IMG/VR virus record: IMGVR_UViG_3300021090_000002
Location: 1-60,008 of that record
Length of the DNA stretch: 60,008 nt
Direction: 5' to 3' (one strand)
Source: a virus
The notes under the pieces are model-generated. The model ran no database searches and had not been told where the DNA came from. It worked only from the letters and a program-made list of their open reading frames with translations. The number at the start of each line of letters is the position of its first letter. Positions within the stretch are counted from its first letter, which is position 1. Positions 1 to 8,981 of the stretch are shown one piece after another. Both the position numbers and the translations under genes were made by a program.

Positions 1-794
1 CGTACCTATTAGGCAAGGCGATCGATACCGGATGGAATCATTCGGTCTATATGGTGACGGTTGTTCAGCCGAATGCCGATCACATTCAAGGCCGCATTCG
101 CTCTTGCGAGTACACCAAGGCCGATCTTCTCAAGTACCAAAAGCAATTGCGCGCCGGGATCAAGCGTAACGAAGATGCCGAACTCGACAGCGCTTGCCCG
201 GATCAAGGGTTCAAGACCGTTGATGAAGATTGGGCCGCGTCGTTCTTGGTCGCTGGCGATCACTGCATGTTCTGCGATGCGCAAGCGCGGTGCCCTGCCC
301 GTCAAGCGCTCGCGCAAGAGGCGGCGGGAATCGACTTCAACGATGAACCGGCGGAAATCGAATTCGAACGCAGCGAAGAGGAAATTGCGCGGATCATGCG
401 TTGGATTCCGATACTTGACCAGTTCAAGACGGCTGTTGTCGGCTACGCCCAACGCGCCCTTGAAAACGGATACGAAGTCGAAGGGCAGAAGCTTGTGCAG
501 CGCGGCGCGCATCGCAAATGGAAGAGCGAACCAACGCCGCTCACGGCGAAGGCCATCGCGAAGCGATTCAAGCTCGCCGTTGAAAAGCTCTTTGAGAAAC
601 CATCGCTCAAGAGCGGCCCGCAGATTGAGAAGATGATTCCGGCGAAGCGCCGCCAAGAGTTTTCCGACGCGTACCTCTTCAAGCCAGAAGGTGTGTTGAC
701 GATCGCCCCGGTTAGCGATCCGCGTCCGGCCGTGAACCGTAGCGCGGGCGACGACTTCGCCGACGATTTGGAAGACCCGGAGGATTTCGGATGA
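1..794 (+). CDS. DUF2800 RecB-like nuclease, C-terminal part (continues from 59465)
   Basis: This is the 3' part of a 438-residue protein whose first 523 bases lie at 59465-59987; the frame is continuous across the circular junction. DUF2800 proteins are phage relatives of RecB/Cas4 PD-(D/E)XK nucleases and normally sit next to DUF2815 and a family A polymerase, as here. A cysteine cluster (CMFCDAQARC) resembles the iron-sulphur ligands of Cas4/AddB-type nucleases. The tail is acidic and ends PEDFG, an ending also seen in three other proteins of this phage. Its stop overlaps the next start (ATGA). The nuclease activity is inferred from the family, not seen directly. Confidence 0.85.
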   Translation, partial: YLLGKAIDTGWNHSVYMVTVVQPNADHIQGRIRSCEYTKADLLKYQKQLRAGIKRNEDAELDSACPDQGFKTVDEDWAASFLVAGDHCMFCDAQARCPARQALAQEAAGIDFNDEPAEIEFERSEEEIARIMRWIPILDQFKTAVVGYAQRALENGYEVEGQKLVQRGAHRKWKSEPTPLTAKAIAKRFKLAVEKLFEKPSLKSGPQIEKMIPAKRRQEFSDAYLFKPEGVLTIAPVSDPRPAVNRSAGDDFADDLEDPEDFG

Positions 795-910
795 TTCTCA
801 TGTTCGAAGGGCTGCGAATTACCGCGACATGGCCTGAGCTTGGACTCGGCGCGTTCGTCGTGTTGCTTATGCTCGCGATTGTCACTGTTACCACGTACGG
901 ACTAAGATAG
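791..910 (+). CDS. 39-residue single-pass membrane peptide
   Basis: A short frame overlapping the DUF2800 stop by ATGA, with GGAGG eight bases before its ATG. It encodes MILMFEGLRITATWPELG followed by one hydrophobic helix (about residues 20-35). The coupled start and good ribosome site support translation. Function unknown. Confidence 0.55.
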   Translation: MILMFEGLRITATWPELGLGAFVVLLMLAIVTVTTYGLR

Positions 911-919
911 GACTCCCGA

Positions 920-1141
920 ATGCGCATCGCTACCGCCAAGATCAAAACGTTTTACATCACTGCGAAAGATGGGGATCGCACCGTTCATTTAACGGTCCGC
1001 GTCGGCCCCGGTAACGGGCTTATGAAAGACGAAGCCGACTCGATGAAGGCGACGCTTGCGGACGCATTGGTTCGCGCGCTCGACAGCAAGACGATCAAAT
1101 TCTTTCATCCATATCTTTCAAAGATCAAGGTCATCCGATGA
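920..1141 (+). CDS. hypothetical protein, 73 aa
   Basis: Small basic protein (MRIATAKIKTFYIT...) between the membrane peptide and the MazG-like gene, whose start it overlaps by four bases. No domain recognised. It belongs to the tightly packed early operon. Confidence 0.6.
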   Translation: MRIATAKIKTFYITAKDGDRTVHLTVRVGPGNGLMKDEADSMKATLADALVRALDSKTIKFFHPYLSKIKVIR

Positions 1142-1395
1142 CGGCCCCATTCGTCAAGACCAACACGCCTGATCTAGCAGCGATTGATCACGCATTGGCG
1201 CATGTCCGCGCCGAAATCCTCCGTTCGATCGATAAACACGGCTCGCCATTTCATTCGGCACATGAAGGTTTCGCGATCCTTGACGAAGAGCGTGACGAAC
1301 TTTGGGATGAAGTGAAAGCGAACGATCAATTTCGCGCACGCGAAGAGGCTATTCAGGTCGCAGCTATGGCGACGCGTTTCTTTATCGAGTGCTGA
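1138..1395 (+). CDS. MazG-like NTP pyrophosphatase-fold protein
   Basis: An 85-residue all-helical protein. EERDELWDEVK followed by EEAIQVAAMATRF fits the ExxE and ExxD metal-binding helices of small phage MazG-like proteins, which hydrolyse (d)NTPs to monophosphates and may act on damaged or host-signalling nucleotides. It overlaps the upstream stop by ATGA. The second acidic pair is less canonical, so the fold is likelier than the exact activity. Confidence 0.55.
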   Translation: MTAPFVKTNTPDLAAIDHALAHVRAEILRSIDKHGSPFHSAHEGFAILDEERDELWDEVKANDQFRAREEAIQVAAMATRFFIEC

Positions 1396-1418
1396 TTTTT
1401 ATAACGTGAGTAATTGCT

Positions 1419-2015
1419 ATGGCGAACAATGGTTACGCCGCGCTTGTCGCGGTGCGTGCGGACGCGTCGGGAAAAAAGCGTCGCAAGCTTGACGATTACG
1501 AAACACCGCAACCGCACACGGCCCAACTTCTCGCGCATGTGAAGTTCCAAGGTCCGACGATCACCGAACCGGCGTGTGGCGGCGGTCTTATGGTCCGCGC
1601 GCTGCGCTTCGGAACCGGCTTGAAAGTGCTTGCGTCCGATTTGAAGACTGGCGCGAACTTCCTCAAGCGTACGCAGAAGATCGCGGGCGATTGCATCACG
1701 AACCCGCCGTACGGCAACGGCAACGCCGACGCCTTCGTGACGCACGCCTTGAGCCTCACGGAAGGCCGAGTCGCGATGCTCATGGAAGCGAAGTACGTCT
1801 TCGGCTCGCGCCGCTATCAATGGCTGTTCAGCCAGACGAAGCCTGAAAAGGTCATCGTCATTCCCGAACGCATTTACTTCCTTGTCGCCGGGAAGCCGCT
1901 CAAGTCGCAATTCTTCAATCACATCTGGATCGTCTGGCCTGATCGCAAGACCCGACTCAAAGGCGGCTACGCCTGCGAAACGATTTGGGCCGAACCATCG
2001 GGGGATTCGATATGA
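1419..2015 (+). CDS. phage N6-adenine DNA methyltransferase
   Basis: A 198-residue class I methyltransferase. Motif X/I appears as DYETP then EPACGGG (about residues 28 and 51), and the catalytic motif IV is NPPY (about residue 93), diagnostic of adenine amino-methyltransferases. It carries no separate specificity domain. Such orphan enzymes protect phage DNA from host restriction or mimic host methylation. The stop overlaps the next start (ATGA). Confidence 0.85.
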   Translation: MANNGYAALVAVRADASGKKRRKLDDYETPQPHTAQLLAHVKFQGPTITEPACGGGLMVRALRFGTGLKVLASDLKTGANFLKRTQKIAGDCITNPPYGNGNADAFVTHALSLTEGRVAMLMEAKYVFGSRRYQWLFSQTKPEKVIVIPERIYFLVAGKPLKSQFFNHIWIVWPDRKTRLKGGYACETIWAEPSGDSI

Positions 2016-2383
2016 ACAACCTTGAAGCGTCGTTAAACACCATCGTTCGGGAATCGCAACGGCGGTCTAAACGTTTCGCTATTTACTACATCGCCGCCCT
2101 TGCGGTGATTCTGCTTGTGTTCATCGCTGGTCTTCGACTCGCATCCGCCCATGATTGGTACGATCGCGATTGCTGTCACAACGAAGACTGCGGCCCTGTG
2201 CCGACTGAGGAAGTCGAAGAGCTTTCGGACGGCGATTGGAAACACATTCCAACCGGAGCGGTATTCAAAAAGAGCGAAGGCCGCGTTCGTCCTAGCCATG
2301 ACAATCACTTTCACGTCTGCATAGGCAACGCCGAACACAACAAAGGGCGCGCGTACTGCATTTATATTTTGCAGGGGACGTGA
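2012..2383 (+). CDS. membrane-anchored or secreted Cys-rich protein
   Basis: The ATG overlapping the methyltransferase stop is chosen over an earlier in-frame start because GGGGA precedes it. A hydrophobic segment (residues about 22-45) is followed by an exported-looking domain with WYDRDCCHNEDC and further Cys/His residues. Similar small proteins are common in Bradyrhizobium-type genomes and their phages. Function unknown; periplasmic location inferred. Confidence 0.65.
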   Translation: MNNLEASLNTIVRESQRRSKRFAIYYIAALAVILLVFIAGLRLASAHDWYDRDCCHNEDCGPVPTEEVEELSDGDWKHIPTGAVFKKSEGRVRPSHDNHFHVCIGNAEHNKGRAYCIYILQGT

Positions 2384-2386
2384 GCC

Positions 2387-2641
2387 ATGATCGCTCTTTC
2401 AAAGATTGAGTGCGAAGGCATTTACGACGCGGCGCGAACCATCTTCAAGAATGATCTTCACGCTCACAGCGTGCCGGAAGCGATTCTTTCAGGCAACGCT
2501 AAGCGGATCGTCATCACGCAATCGATGTGGAAAGCGCTCGCGATCATGGACGTTTGCGAAACGATCATCGGTACGCAACTCGACAACCCGCGTCGTGAAT
2601 TCGACATTTCAAAACAGCGTGCCAAACACCCGCGCCGCTGA
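2387..2641 (+). CDS. hypothetical protein, 84 aa
   Basis: Soluble, mixed-charge protein beginning MIALSKIECEGIYDAARTIF. It starts three bases after the previous stop within the same operon. No family recognised. Confidence 0.6.
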   Translation: MIALSKIECEGIYDAARTIFKNDLHAHSVPEAILSGNAKRIVITQSMWKALAIMDVCETIIGTQLDNPRREFDISKQRAKHPRR

Positions 2642-2662
2642 TTTTCAAACGGAGTCATTGTC

Positions 2663-3190
2663 ATGCGTACGCGGCTCGATTGGGTCAAATACCACGCCGA
2701 TTTTTTCACCTTCCCGACTCTCGTTTCCGTCGTGCTGTATTGGCAAAGCGCGTTCATCGCGTCACACCCGATCGTCGCCGCGCTCGCGTTCGTCTGGGGT
2801 TTCGTCTTTTGGACGTTTGCCGAATATTGGATTCATCGCGTCGCGCTGCACGGCATGTTTTGGCACGGCACGCACGAACAGCATCACAAGAACCCAAGCG
2901 AGCATGTCCTGTTTCCGCTTTGGTATGTGCCCGGCAGCTTCGTCGCGATCTTCGGCGCGTTCTATCTGTTGAGCCTGATACACATCGCGGCGTTCGTCGC
3001 GTTTGCGGGCTTTGCGGCCGGATACGTTTGGTTCACGAACATGCACCATCTGCTGCACCATATCGATTTGGTGCCTCAGACATGGTTGCACCGCTTCGCG
3101 ATCTGGCACAACCGCCATCACCGTTTGAACGATCGCAATTACGGGATCACAACTAACGTCTGGGATCGCCTGTTCGGCACGTCGCGTTGA
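2663..3190 (+). CDS. fatty acid hydroxylase / sterol desaturase superfamily membrane enzyme
   Basis: A 175-residue integral membrane protein with the full set of histidine boxes of di-iron hydroxylases: HRVALH (about 58-63), HEQHH (about 70-74), MHHLLHH (about 130-136) and HNRHH (about 150-154), separated by hydrophobic helices. Known relatives hydroxylate or desaturate fatty acids, sterols, sphingolipids or carotenoids, using oxygen at the membrane. Its place inside a phage replication operon, between a small unknown gene and the ssDNA-binding protein, suggests lipid remodelling during infection or lysogeny. The substrate cannot be told from sequence. Confidence 0.88.
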   Translation: MRTRLDWVKYHADFFTFPTLVSVVLYWQSAFIASHPIVAALAFVWGFVFWTFAEYWIHRVALHGMFWHGTHEQHHKNPSEHVLFPLWYVPGSFVAIFGAFYLLSLIHIAAFVAFAGFAAGYVWFTNMHHLLHHIDLVPQTWLHRFAIWHNRHHRLNDRNYGITTNVWDRLFGTSR

Positions 3191-3202
3191 AACGTTAGTT
3201 GA
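3189..3202 (+). promoter_or_regulatory. oriented 14-mer, site 1
   Basis: GAAACGTTAGTTGA, overlapping the stop of the hydroxylase gene and pointing with transcription. Exact match to the consensus GAWWCGTTAGTTGA. Confidence 0.7.
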
Positions 3203-3278
3203 TCCGCGCGCCGTTTGTTTTCATTTTCGCGGCAGACAGTTTCAAAACCACCATATTTGATATTGGAGATTTGATATC

Positions 3279-3977
3279 ATGGCTACCATCACGAAACCAA
3301 AGCGCGAGTCCAAAAAGTTCACGACTCCCGTCTTCCGCGCATCGTTCCCCAACATCGCCGAAGCTCGCGAACCCGATGACGGCGGCAAGGCCAAATTCGG
3401 CGTTTCCGCGATCTGGACTCCATCGAAGTTCACGGACGGCGAGAAGACGCAATATCGCGCGATCCTCGCCGAACTCGACGCCGTGTCGCTTCGGGACTTC
3501 AAAAAGAATTGGAAGAAACTTCCGGACAACATCAAGCGCGGCTTGCGCGACGGCGCGGCGAAGGAACAGGAAGGCTACGGCGAGGGTACACGCTTCGCCA
3601 ACTTGACGACGCACAACCGGCCCGGCGTCGTCACCACGAAGCGACGGCTCAACAAGAAAACCGGCAAGCAGGAATGGGTTCCGATTCCCGAAGACAAGAT
3701 CGCTTCGGAGATTTATCCCGGCTGCTACTGCCGTGCGACCGTCAATGTCTATTCATACGGCCTCAAGGCGGGCAGCAAGGGCAAGGGCGTCGCGATCGGC
3801 CTGATCAACATTCAGAAGGTCAAGGACGGTGCGCGCCTCGACAACCGCGTCAATGCCGAAGACGACTTTGACGAAGAGTTGGACGCCGCTTGGATGGACG
3901 AAGCGGACGGGAACGAAGACTTTGACGACTTCGACGGCGACGACGCCGACGACGGCGACGAAGACGAAGCCTTTTGA
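3279..3977 (+). CDS. DUF2815 single-stranded DNA-binding protein
   Basis: A 232-residue protein with the DUF2815 pattern (FRASFPNIAEARE, then KFGVSAIW) and a very acidic C-terminal tail ending DGDEDEAF. The family resembles T7 gp2.5: an OB-fold ssDNA-binding core whose acidic tail recruits replication proteins. GGAG stands 13 bases before the ATG. The DUF2800-DUF2815-polA order is typical of phage replication modules. Confidence 0.85.
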   Translation: MATITKPKRESKKFTTPVFRASFPNIAEAREPDDGGKAKFGVSAIWTPSKFTDGEKTQYRAILAELDAVSLRDFKKNWKKLPDNIKRGLRDGAAKEQEGYGEGTRFANLTTHNRPGVVTTKRRLNKKTGKQEWVPIPEDKIASEIYPGCYCRATVNVYSYGLKAGSKGKGVAIGLINIQKVKDGARLDNRVNAEDDFDEELDAAWMDEADGNEDFDDFDGDDADDGDEDEAF

Positions 3978-3985
3978 TCGTTCGG

Positions 3986-4009
3986 CCCGGCGCGATCATC
4001 GCGCCGGGG
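3986..4009 (+). terminator. GC-rich hairpin after the ssDNA-binding gene
   Basis: An 11-bp stem CCCGGCGCGAT / ATCGCGCCGGG with a one-base loop starts 9 bases after the DUF2815 stop. There is no U-run, so it may stabilise the mRNA or attenuate rather than terminate. Confidence 0.45.
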
Positions 4010-4030
4010 CCACCACGAAAGAACTTCCCC

Positions 4031-4252
4031 ATGTACCATTTGATTCTCGTTATGCTTTTAGCGGGCGGCGAGCCGCAATTTTTGCAGCATCCGCAAAACC
4101 CGTTTCCCGACAAGACGGCGTGCGAAGCCGCAAGCGCGTCGGAAACAAAACGGCTGATCGATCGTGGCGCTGCCCATAGCATGACGCGCCCCGAAAATTT
4201 CGATTTCACTCTGACGTGCGTTCCGCTTCCGCTCGCGGGCGCTTCGATCTGA
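4031..4252 (+). CDS. small secreted protein, 73 aa
   Basis: The start at the internal ATG gives a hydrophobic leader, MYHLILVMLLAGG, followed by a short domain with two cysteines. An upstream in-frame start would overlap the DUF2815 gene and bury the leader. Function unknown; export inferred. Confidence 0.6.
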   Translation: MYHLILVMLLAGGEPQFLQHPQNPFPDKTACEAASASETKRLIDRGAAHSMTRPENFDFTLTCVPLPLAGASI

Positions 4253-4256
4253 AGTC

Positions 4257-6599
4257 ATGTCCGATCGCCGATCGCGGCAACCATACACTATCAAGCTCAA
4301 GCCGCTACGCGATCGGCTCGAACGCGCCACGGTTGACTTCGAGTCGCGGTCCGCCTGCGATCTGAAACGCCGGGGCGCGTGGCTTTACAGCAAGGATGAT
4401 TCGACCGAAATTCTGTGCCTTGCGTGGAAAATCCCCGGCATGCGCGAGCCGAAGCTATGGCACCGCGCACACCCTGATATCGGCATCGAAGAGTCCGAAC
4501 CGCCTTGGGCGCTGTTCCGCTGGATCGATAGCGGCGGGCTAGTCGAAGCTCATAACGCTTTCTTTGAAATGTGCATATGGGCCAACATCGCCGTTCCGGT
4601 GCATGGATGGCCCGTCATAGCCGAAGAGCAATGGCGCTGTTCGGCCGCGAAGGCAGCGGCGCATGCCCTGCCCCGCGATTTGAAGGGCGCTACGGACGCC
4701 CTTGAACTGCCCGTCCGCAAGGACGAACGCGGCAAAGCCTTGCTGAACAAGTACAGCAAGCCGAAGCGGCTCACAAAGAACGAAAAAGACCTTTGGGGTG
4801 ACGACGAAATCATTTTCAACGAAGACGTTGAGGGCCTTCGCGATCTTTGGGAATACTGCCGCCAAGACGTGCGCGCCGAAGAGCGGCTATCGGAAACCAT
4901 CGCCGATCTATCGCCAACGGAATTAAAGGTTTGGCAGATCACGAATCGGATGAACTTCCGGGGCGTGCTGATCGATATCGATCTGGCACGATCCGCGCTC
5001 GCGCTCGCCTCCAAGGCCAAGGCAAAGGCGAACGCCGAATTCTTCAAGCTGACCGGGATCAAGAGCGCGACACAACGCGCCGTCGTCAAGGCATGGCTCG
5101 CGGCCAATGAGGCGCTAGAGCTTCCGGACACCAAAGCTAAGACGCTGGAATTCTATCTTGATCGCAACCCGGTCAAGCTTTCGAAGCGCGCCCGGCGTGT
5201 TCTTGAAATCGTCAAGAACGTCAACCGTACTTCGACCAACAAATTTAAGCGGATGCTCGAATGCGTTGATGATGACGGCCGCGCCCGTGAGTTATTGGCG
5301 TATCACAGCGCCCATACCGGACGTTGGGCCGGTCGCGGCATTCAGGTTCAAAATCTCCCGAAGGGGAATTTCGCCAAGTATCTGCCGAAAGCGACGGCGA
5401 TGGATATCGCGTGCGAGGATGTGAAGTCGCAAGACCTTGCATGGTGCGAATCCATTCACGGCGACGTTATGAATATGATTGCGTCGTGTCTTCGCGGCGC
5501 AATCATCGCCCCGCCCGGCAAAGACCTGTTGATTGCGGACTATGCCGCGATTGAAGCGCGGGTTGTGCTTTGGGCGGCGGGCGCAACGAAAGCGCTCGAA
5601 GTCTTCAAAGGCGGCGGCGATATCTATTGCGACATGGCGTCCGGAATCTACGGATATCAGATCGTAAAGGATGAACGGGCGCTTGCGCTGAATCCCGGCG
5701 CAAAGATTGCGGCTGTCATTAATGCTATGGGCTCGACCCAAAGAGATTTTGGCAAAGTCGCGATTCTGGGATTGGGCTTTGGGATGGGATTCCTAAAGTT
5801 CCTGATCACTCTGCGGACGTATAAAATCTATCTGACGCGCGCCGAAGTGTTGCAGATGATGGGGCCGAAGCGCTTCAAGAAATACATAGCCGTTGTGCGG
5901 CGCAAGCTCTTCCCGACGCTCGAAGACTTGAAGGGCGACGAAAAACGACTGAAAGCCGCAGAGCGTGAGGCGCGGATTGGGCGTCGCATGCTCGCGGACG
6001 AACAGGAAGACCCGGCGAAAGTCCTGCATGAACTCGCGTTGTGCAAGTACACGGTTGACACCTATCGCCGCCGGTATCCTGAAGTCCCGCAGCAGATGTG
6101 GAAAGCACAAGAGACGGCGGCGATCAAGGCCGTCCGCACAGGCAAGGCCGTACGCTGTGGCGTTGTCGTCTGGAAGGTTGTCGGTCGCTTCCTCAAGTGT
6201 CGCTTGCCATCCGGCCGTTGCCTGCATTACGCGAATCCTGAAATCAAATTCGCCAAAACGTCATGGGGCGAGTCGCGGCCTTCGCTACGCTTCATGGGGC
6301 GTAATCAGAAAACAGGCCGCTGGCAACGCCAAGCCACATATGGGGGCCGCGTCACAGAAAATATCGTTCAAGCGATTGCTCGCGATATTATGGCTTTTGC
6401 GAAATGCACGCTCGAAGAGGCGTACGCCCTCGCCTATCTGCTTTTGCTTTCGGTGCATGACGAACTGATTACCGAAGTCGATTCAGATACGGGAAGCCCT
6501 GAAGAGCTTGAATTCGTCATGTCCGACTTGCCGCCTTGTTACGACGGTTGCCCCATCACGGCGGAAGGTCGCCGACTTCGCAGATATAGGAAGATATAG
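4257..6599 (+). CDS. family A DNA polymerase with 3'-5' exonuclease
   Basis: A 780-residue replicative polymerase. The exonuclease half shows DFE (about 26-28), HNAFFE (about 99) and the YxxxD box in YCRQD (about 199-203), so proofreading looks intact. The polymerase half shows motif A DYAAIEAR (about 427-434), motif B RDFGKVAILGLGFG (about 495-508) and motif C HDE (about 733-735). It ends in a basic stretch and has no 5' nuclease domain, as usual for phage enzymes. It should synthesise the phage genome with the DUF2815 protein and the helicases. Confidence 0.95.
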   Translation: MSDRRSRQPYTIKLKPLRDRLERATVDFESRSACDLKRRGAWLYSKDDSTEILCLAWKIPGMREPKLWHRAHPDIGIEESEPPWALFRWIDSGGLVEAHNAFFEMCIWANIAVPVHGWPVIAEEQWRCSAAKAAAHALPRDLKGATDALELPVRKDERGKALLNKYSKPKRLTKNEKDLWGDDEIIFNEDVEGLRDLWEYCRQDVRAEERLSETIADLSPTELKVWQITNRMNFRGVLIDIDLARSALALASKAKAKANAEFFKLTGIKSATQRAVVKAWLAANEALELPDTKAKTLEFYLDRNPVKLSKRARRVLEIVKNVNRTSTNKFKRMLECVDDDGRARELLAYHSAHTGRWAGRGIQVQNLPKGNFAKYLPKATAMDIACEDVKSQDLAWCESIHGDVMNMIASCLRGAIIAPPGKDLLIADYAAIEARVVLWAAGATKALEVFKGGGDIYCDMASGIYGYQIVKDERALALNPGAKIAAVINAMGSTQRDFGKVAILGLGFGMGFLKFLITLRTYKIYLTRAEVLQMMGPKRFKKYIAVVRRKLFPTLEDLKGDEKRLKAAEREARIGRRMLADEQEDPAKVLHELALCKYTVDTYRRRYPEVPQQMWKAQETAAIKAVRTGKAVRCGVVVWKVVGRFLKCRLPSGRCLHYANPEIKFAKTSWGESRPSLRFMGRNQKTGRWQRQATYGGRVTENIVQAIARDIMAFAKCTLEEAYALAYLLLLSVHDELITEVDSDTGSPEELEFVMSDLPPCYDGCPITAEGRRLRRYRKI

Positions 6600-6610
6600 G
6601 AAGTAGAATC

Positions 6611-7003
6611 ATGCTCGCGCTCGCGTTAACCGATGGCGACGCACAAGCCTTTGAAGAGGCGATCGGCGTTCGTCGCGTCTATCTCAACGAAGACTGTTCG
6701 GTTTGGTGCATTGTTGACGCCATCGATTACGAATGGGCAACCCGATGGCGTTGGCACTATGTCTATGATCGGCACGGCCGTAAACGATACGCCGCGCGCA
6801 ACACGCGGCGGCGCGGCGAGTCCCCGAAGCAAATCAAAGTCTTCATGCATAAGGATATCTTGCTGCGATCCGGCAAGCCACAACCGACGACGGCGCACCA
6901 TATCGGCGATCACGACGACGGCGACAGCCTGAACAACCGGCGCGGCAACCTTGATTGGGCGACGCCCGCGATGAACCGCGCGAGCGCGAGGGCGCGGCAA
7001 TGA
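6611..7003 (+). CDS. HNH endonuclease (probably free-standing homing enzyme)
   Basis: A 130-residue protein with an HNH core, AHHIGDHDDGDSLNNRRGNL and a following DW, near residues 97-118, and an upstream NUMOD4-like W/H region. HNH enzymes of this type nick phage DNA near their own insertion point. It lies between the polymerase and SLOG genes and overlaps the latter by ATGA. Confidence 0.85.
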   Translation: MLALALTDGDAQAFEEAIGVRRVYLNEDCSVWCIVDAIDYEWATRWRWHYVYDRHGRKRYAARNTRRRGESPKQIKVFMHKDILLRSGKPQPTTAHHIGDHDDGDSLNNRRGNLDWATPAMNRASARARQ

Positions 7004-7467
7004 TCATCACGGCAACCGGACATCGCCCCGACAAGTTAGGCGGCTACACCCTTGAGATACGCGAACGCCTGCGAACGACCGCGCGCGAATACCTTGCGTT
7101 TGAAGATGTTTCCCGTTGCGTCGTAGGCATGGCGCAAGGATGGGATCAAGCCTTTGCGTATGCGTGCTTTGACCTTGGCATCCCGTTTACGGCGGCCATT
7201 CCGTTCGTCGGTCAAGAGCGTGTTTGGCCCAAGGAATCACGTTGGCAATACCATCAACTTATAGACCGGGCGCAACACGTCGAAATCGTATCGCCGGGCG
7301 GCTACTCCCCCGACAAGATGCAAGTCCGTAATGAATGGATGGTTGATAACGCTGACAAGATCGCCGCGCTTTGGGACGGCACGAAGGGCGGCACGGCCAA
7401 CTGCCTTCAATACGCCCGCACGCTCCGCAAGCCAATAAACAATCTTTGGCGGGATTTCGCGCCATGA
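7000..7467 (+). CDS. SLOG-family (DUF1273/YpsA-like) protein
   Basis: A 155-residue Rossmann-like protein with TGHRPDKLGGY at the N-terminus, VVGMAQGWDQ in the middle and ALWDGTKGGT near the end, the nucleotide-binding landmarks of the SLOG superfamily. Relatives bind nucleotides or NAD derivatives in phage defence or nucleotide salvage. The internal ATG overlapping the HNH stop is preferred to an upstream start inside the HNH gene. Confidence 0.8.
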   Translation: MIITATGHRPDKLGGYTLEIRERLRTTAREYLAFEDVSRCVVGMAQGWDQAFAYACFDLGIPFTAAIPFVGQERVWPKESRWQYHQLIDRAQHVEIVSPGGYSPDKMQVRNEWMVDNADKIAALWDGTKGGTANCLQYARTLRKPINNLWRDFAP

Positions 7468-8981
7468 GATACACGGCCGAACTCATAGGCGCGAACTTCA
7501 AGACGCCGCCGTACGAACATCAACTTCGCGAGTTTGAAGAGCATGCCGAAGCGCCCGCGCGGGCTTTGGCGTGGTCGATGCGCACAGGTAAGAGTAAATC
7601 CTGCATCGATCGGGCATGCCATCTATACCAACGCGGTCTGATCGACGCCGTTCTGATCTTCGCGCCGAATGGCGTGCATCACAATTGGATCGCGAAGGAA
7701 TTCCCCGCGCACGCATGGGACGGCGTTCCGCTTGAATGTCTGGTCTGGCGATCCGCTGACAACAGCAAACGCGCGGCGAACAAAATCACATGGAATCGTC
7801 ATATCGCTTGGGAAGAGCAGCGGGAAGCGTGGTATGCGCGCCTAAAGCTCATGCGCAAATCGCGCAAACTTTTCGTGTTGTCTGTGAATACCGAAAGCAT
7901 GACTCGCAAAGACGTTCGCGCCGTTGTCGCGCGCTTCATCAAACATCGCCGCGTCTTGGTTGTCTTCGATGAATCGGACGATTGGGGTACGCCGGGTTCT
8001 AAACGAACCAAGATGGCTCGCGCGCTCGCGCGCAAGTGTCCTTTCCGAATCATCATGTCCGGGACAATCATCGGCTCTTCGCCGCTCGCCGCGTTCTCGC
8101 AATACGAACTGTTGAAGCCCGGTGCGCTTGGCTTCGAGAAGTACGCACCTTTCAAGGACCATATCGCGATCACTGAAGACGCCTATTTCGGCAACCGCAA
8201 GTTTCCGAAGATTATCGGCTTCAAGAACGAAGACGATTTGCGCGAGCGTATGGCGAAATGGACTAGCGTCGTTCTGCGTGATGATTGTCACGACATGCCC
8301 GATTTGATTCCGGGCGTTGTCAACATCGTTCCGACAGAAGAGCAATTTGCAGCGTATCGCGATCTGCACGAAGATTTCATCTTGTCGCTTGGCGATCAAA
8401 CGGTGTCAGTCGGCGAGCGTGCGCAGCGCTTCGGCAAGATGCAGCAAGTCTTTTCCGGCTTCGTGATTGACGAACGCAAAAAGGTTCGATTCATCCCCGG
8501 CGAAAATCCGCGACTCGATGCGTTGAGCGAACACGTTTATGCAGCGCCGGGTAAGGTGATTATCTGGTGCCAGTTTCAAGCCGACATAGATTTGGTGAAA
8601 GCCAGAATGTTAGCTGACGGTGTGAAATTCGTTGAATACCATGGGCGTGTGTCCAATGAGAGTAAGCTAAAGTCTCTACGCACCTTTGCAGAAAACAGAG
8701 AGTACAAAGCACTCATTGGACACGTTCAATCCGGCGGGCGCGGCGTCGATATGTCGGCCGCGTCGCACATCTTCAACTACTCGCATACGCAGAAAGCGCG
8801 CATGCGATTGCAAGCGCTAGAGCGCGCGACGGCAATCGGCGGCAAGAATATTCACTATTTCGATTTCATCGCGCCCGGTCCTGATCGGGCAATTCTGACG
8901 CGCACCAATTCGCGCATTGACATTGCAGACATCATCGCAGGCCGGGGTTTGCGAGATTTTTTGAGAGAGTTGGCAGTGTGA
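7464..8981 (+). CDS. SF2 (SNF2/DEAD-like) helicase
   Basis: The start overlapping the SLOG stop (ATGA) gives 505 residues. Motifs in order: Q-like YEHQ, Walker A MRTGKS (about 39-44), Walker B DESD (about 168-171), motif III SGT (about 196), motif IV VIIWCQF, motif V GGRGVDM and a motif VI region with QALERA (about 450). It should translocate on DNA in phage replication or recombination. It is compact, with no SNF2 insertions. Confidence 0.9.
   Translation: MRYTAELIGANFKTPPYEHQLREFEEHAEAPARALAWSMRTGKSKSCIDRACHLYQRGLIDAVLIFAPNGVHHNWIAKEFPAHAWDGVPLECLVWRSADNSKRAANKITWNRHIAWEEQREAWYARLKLMRKSRKLFVLSVNTESMTRKDVRAVVARFIKHRRVLVVFDESDDWGTPGSKRTKMARALARKCPFRIIMSGTIIGSSPLAAFSQYELLKPGALGFEKYAPFKDHIAITEDAYFGNRKFPKIIGFKNEDDLRERMAKWTSVVLRDDCHDMPDLIPGVVNIVPTEEQFAAYRDLHEDFILSLGDQTVSVGERAQRFGKMQQVFSGFVIDERKKVRFIPGENPRLDALSEHVYAAPGKVIIWCQFQADIDLVKARMLADGVKFVEYHGRVSNESKLKSLRTFAENREYKALIGHVQSGGRGVDMSAASHIFNYSHTQKARMRLQALERATAIGGKNIHYFDFIAPGPDRAILTRTNSRIDIADIIAGRGLRDFLRELAV

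Noticed and set aside
4257-6599. Possible 2-aminoadenine (Z) genome, given a family A polymerase and a dATP/dGTP diphosphohydrolase
   Set aside because: No PurZ-like adenylosuccinate synthetase is present anywhere in the closed genome, so a Z genome is not supported.
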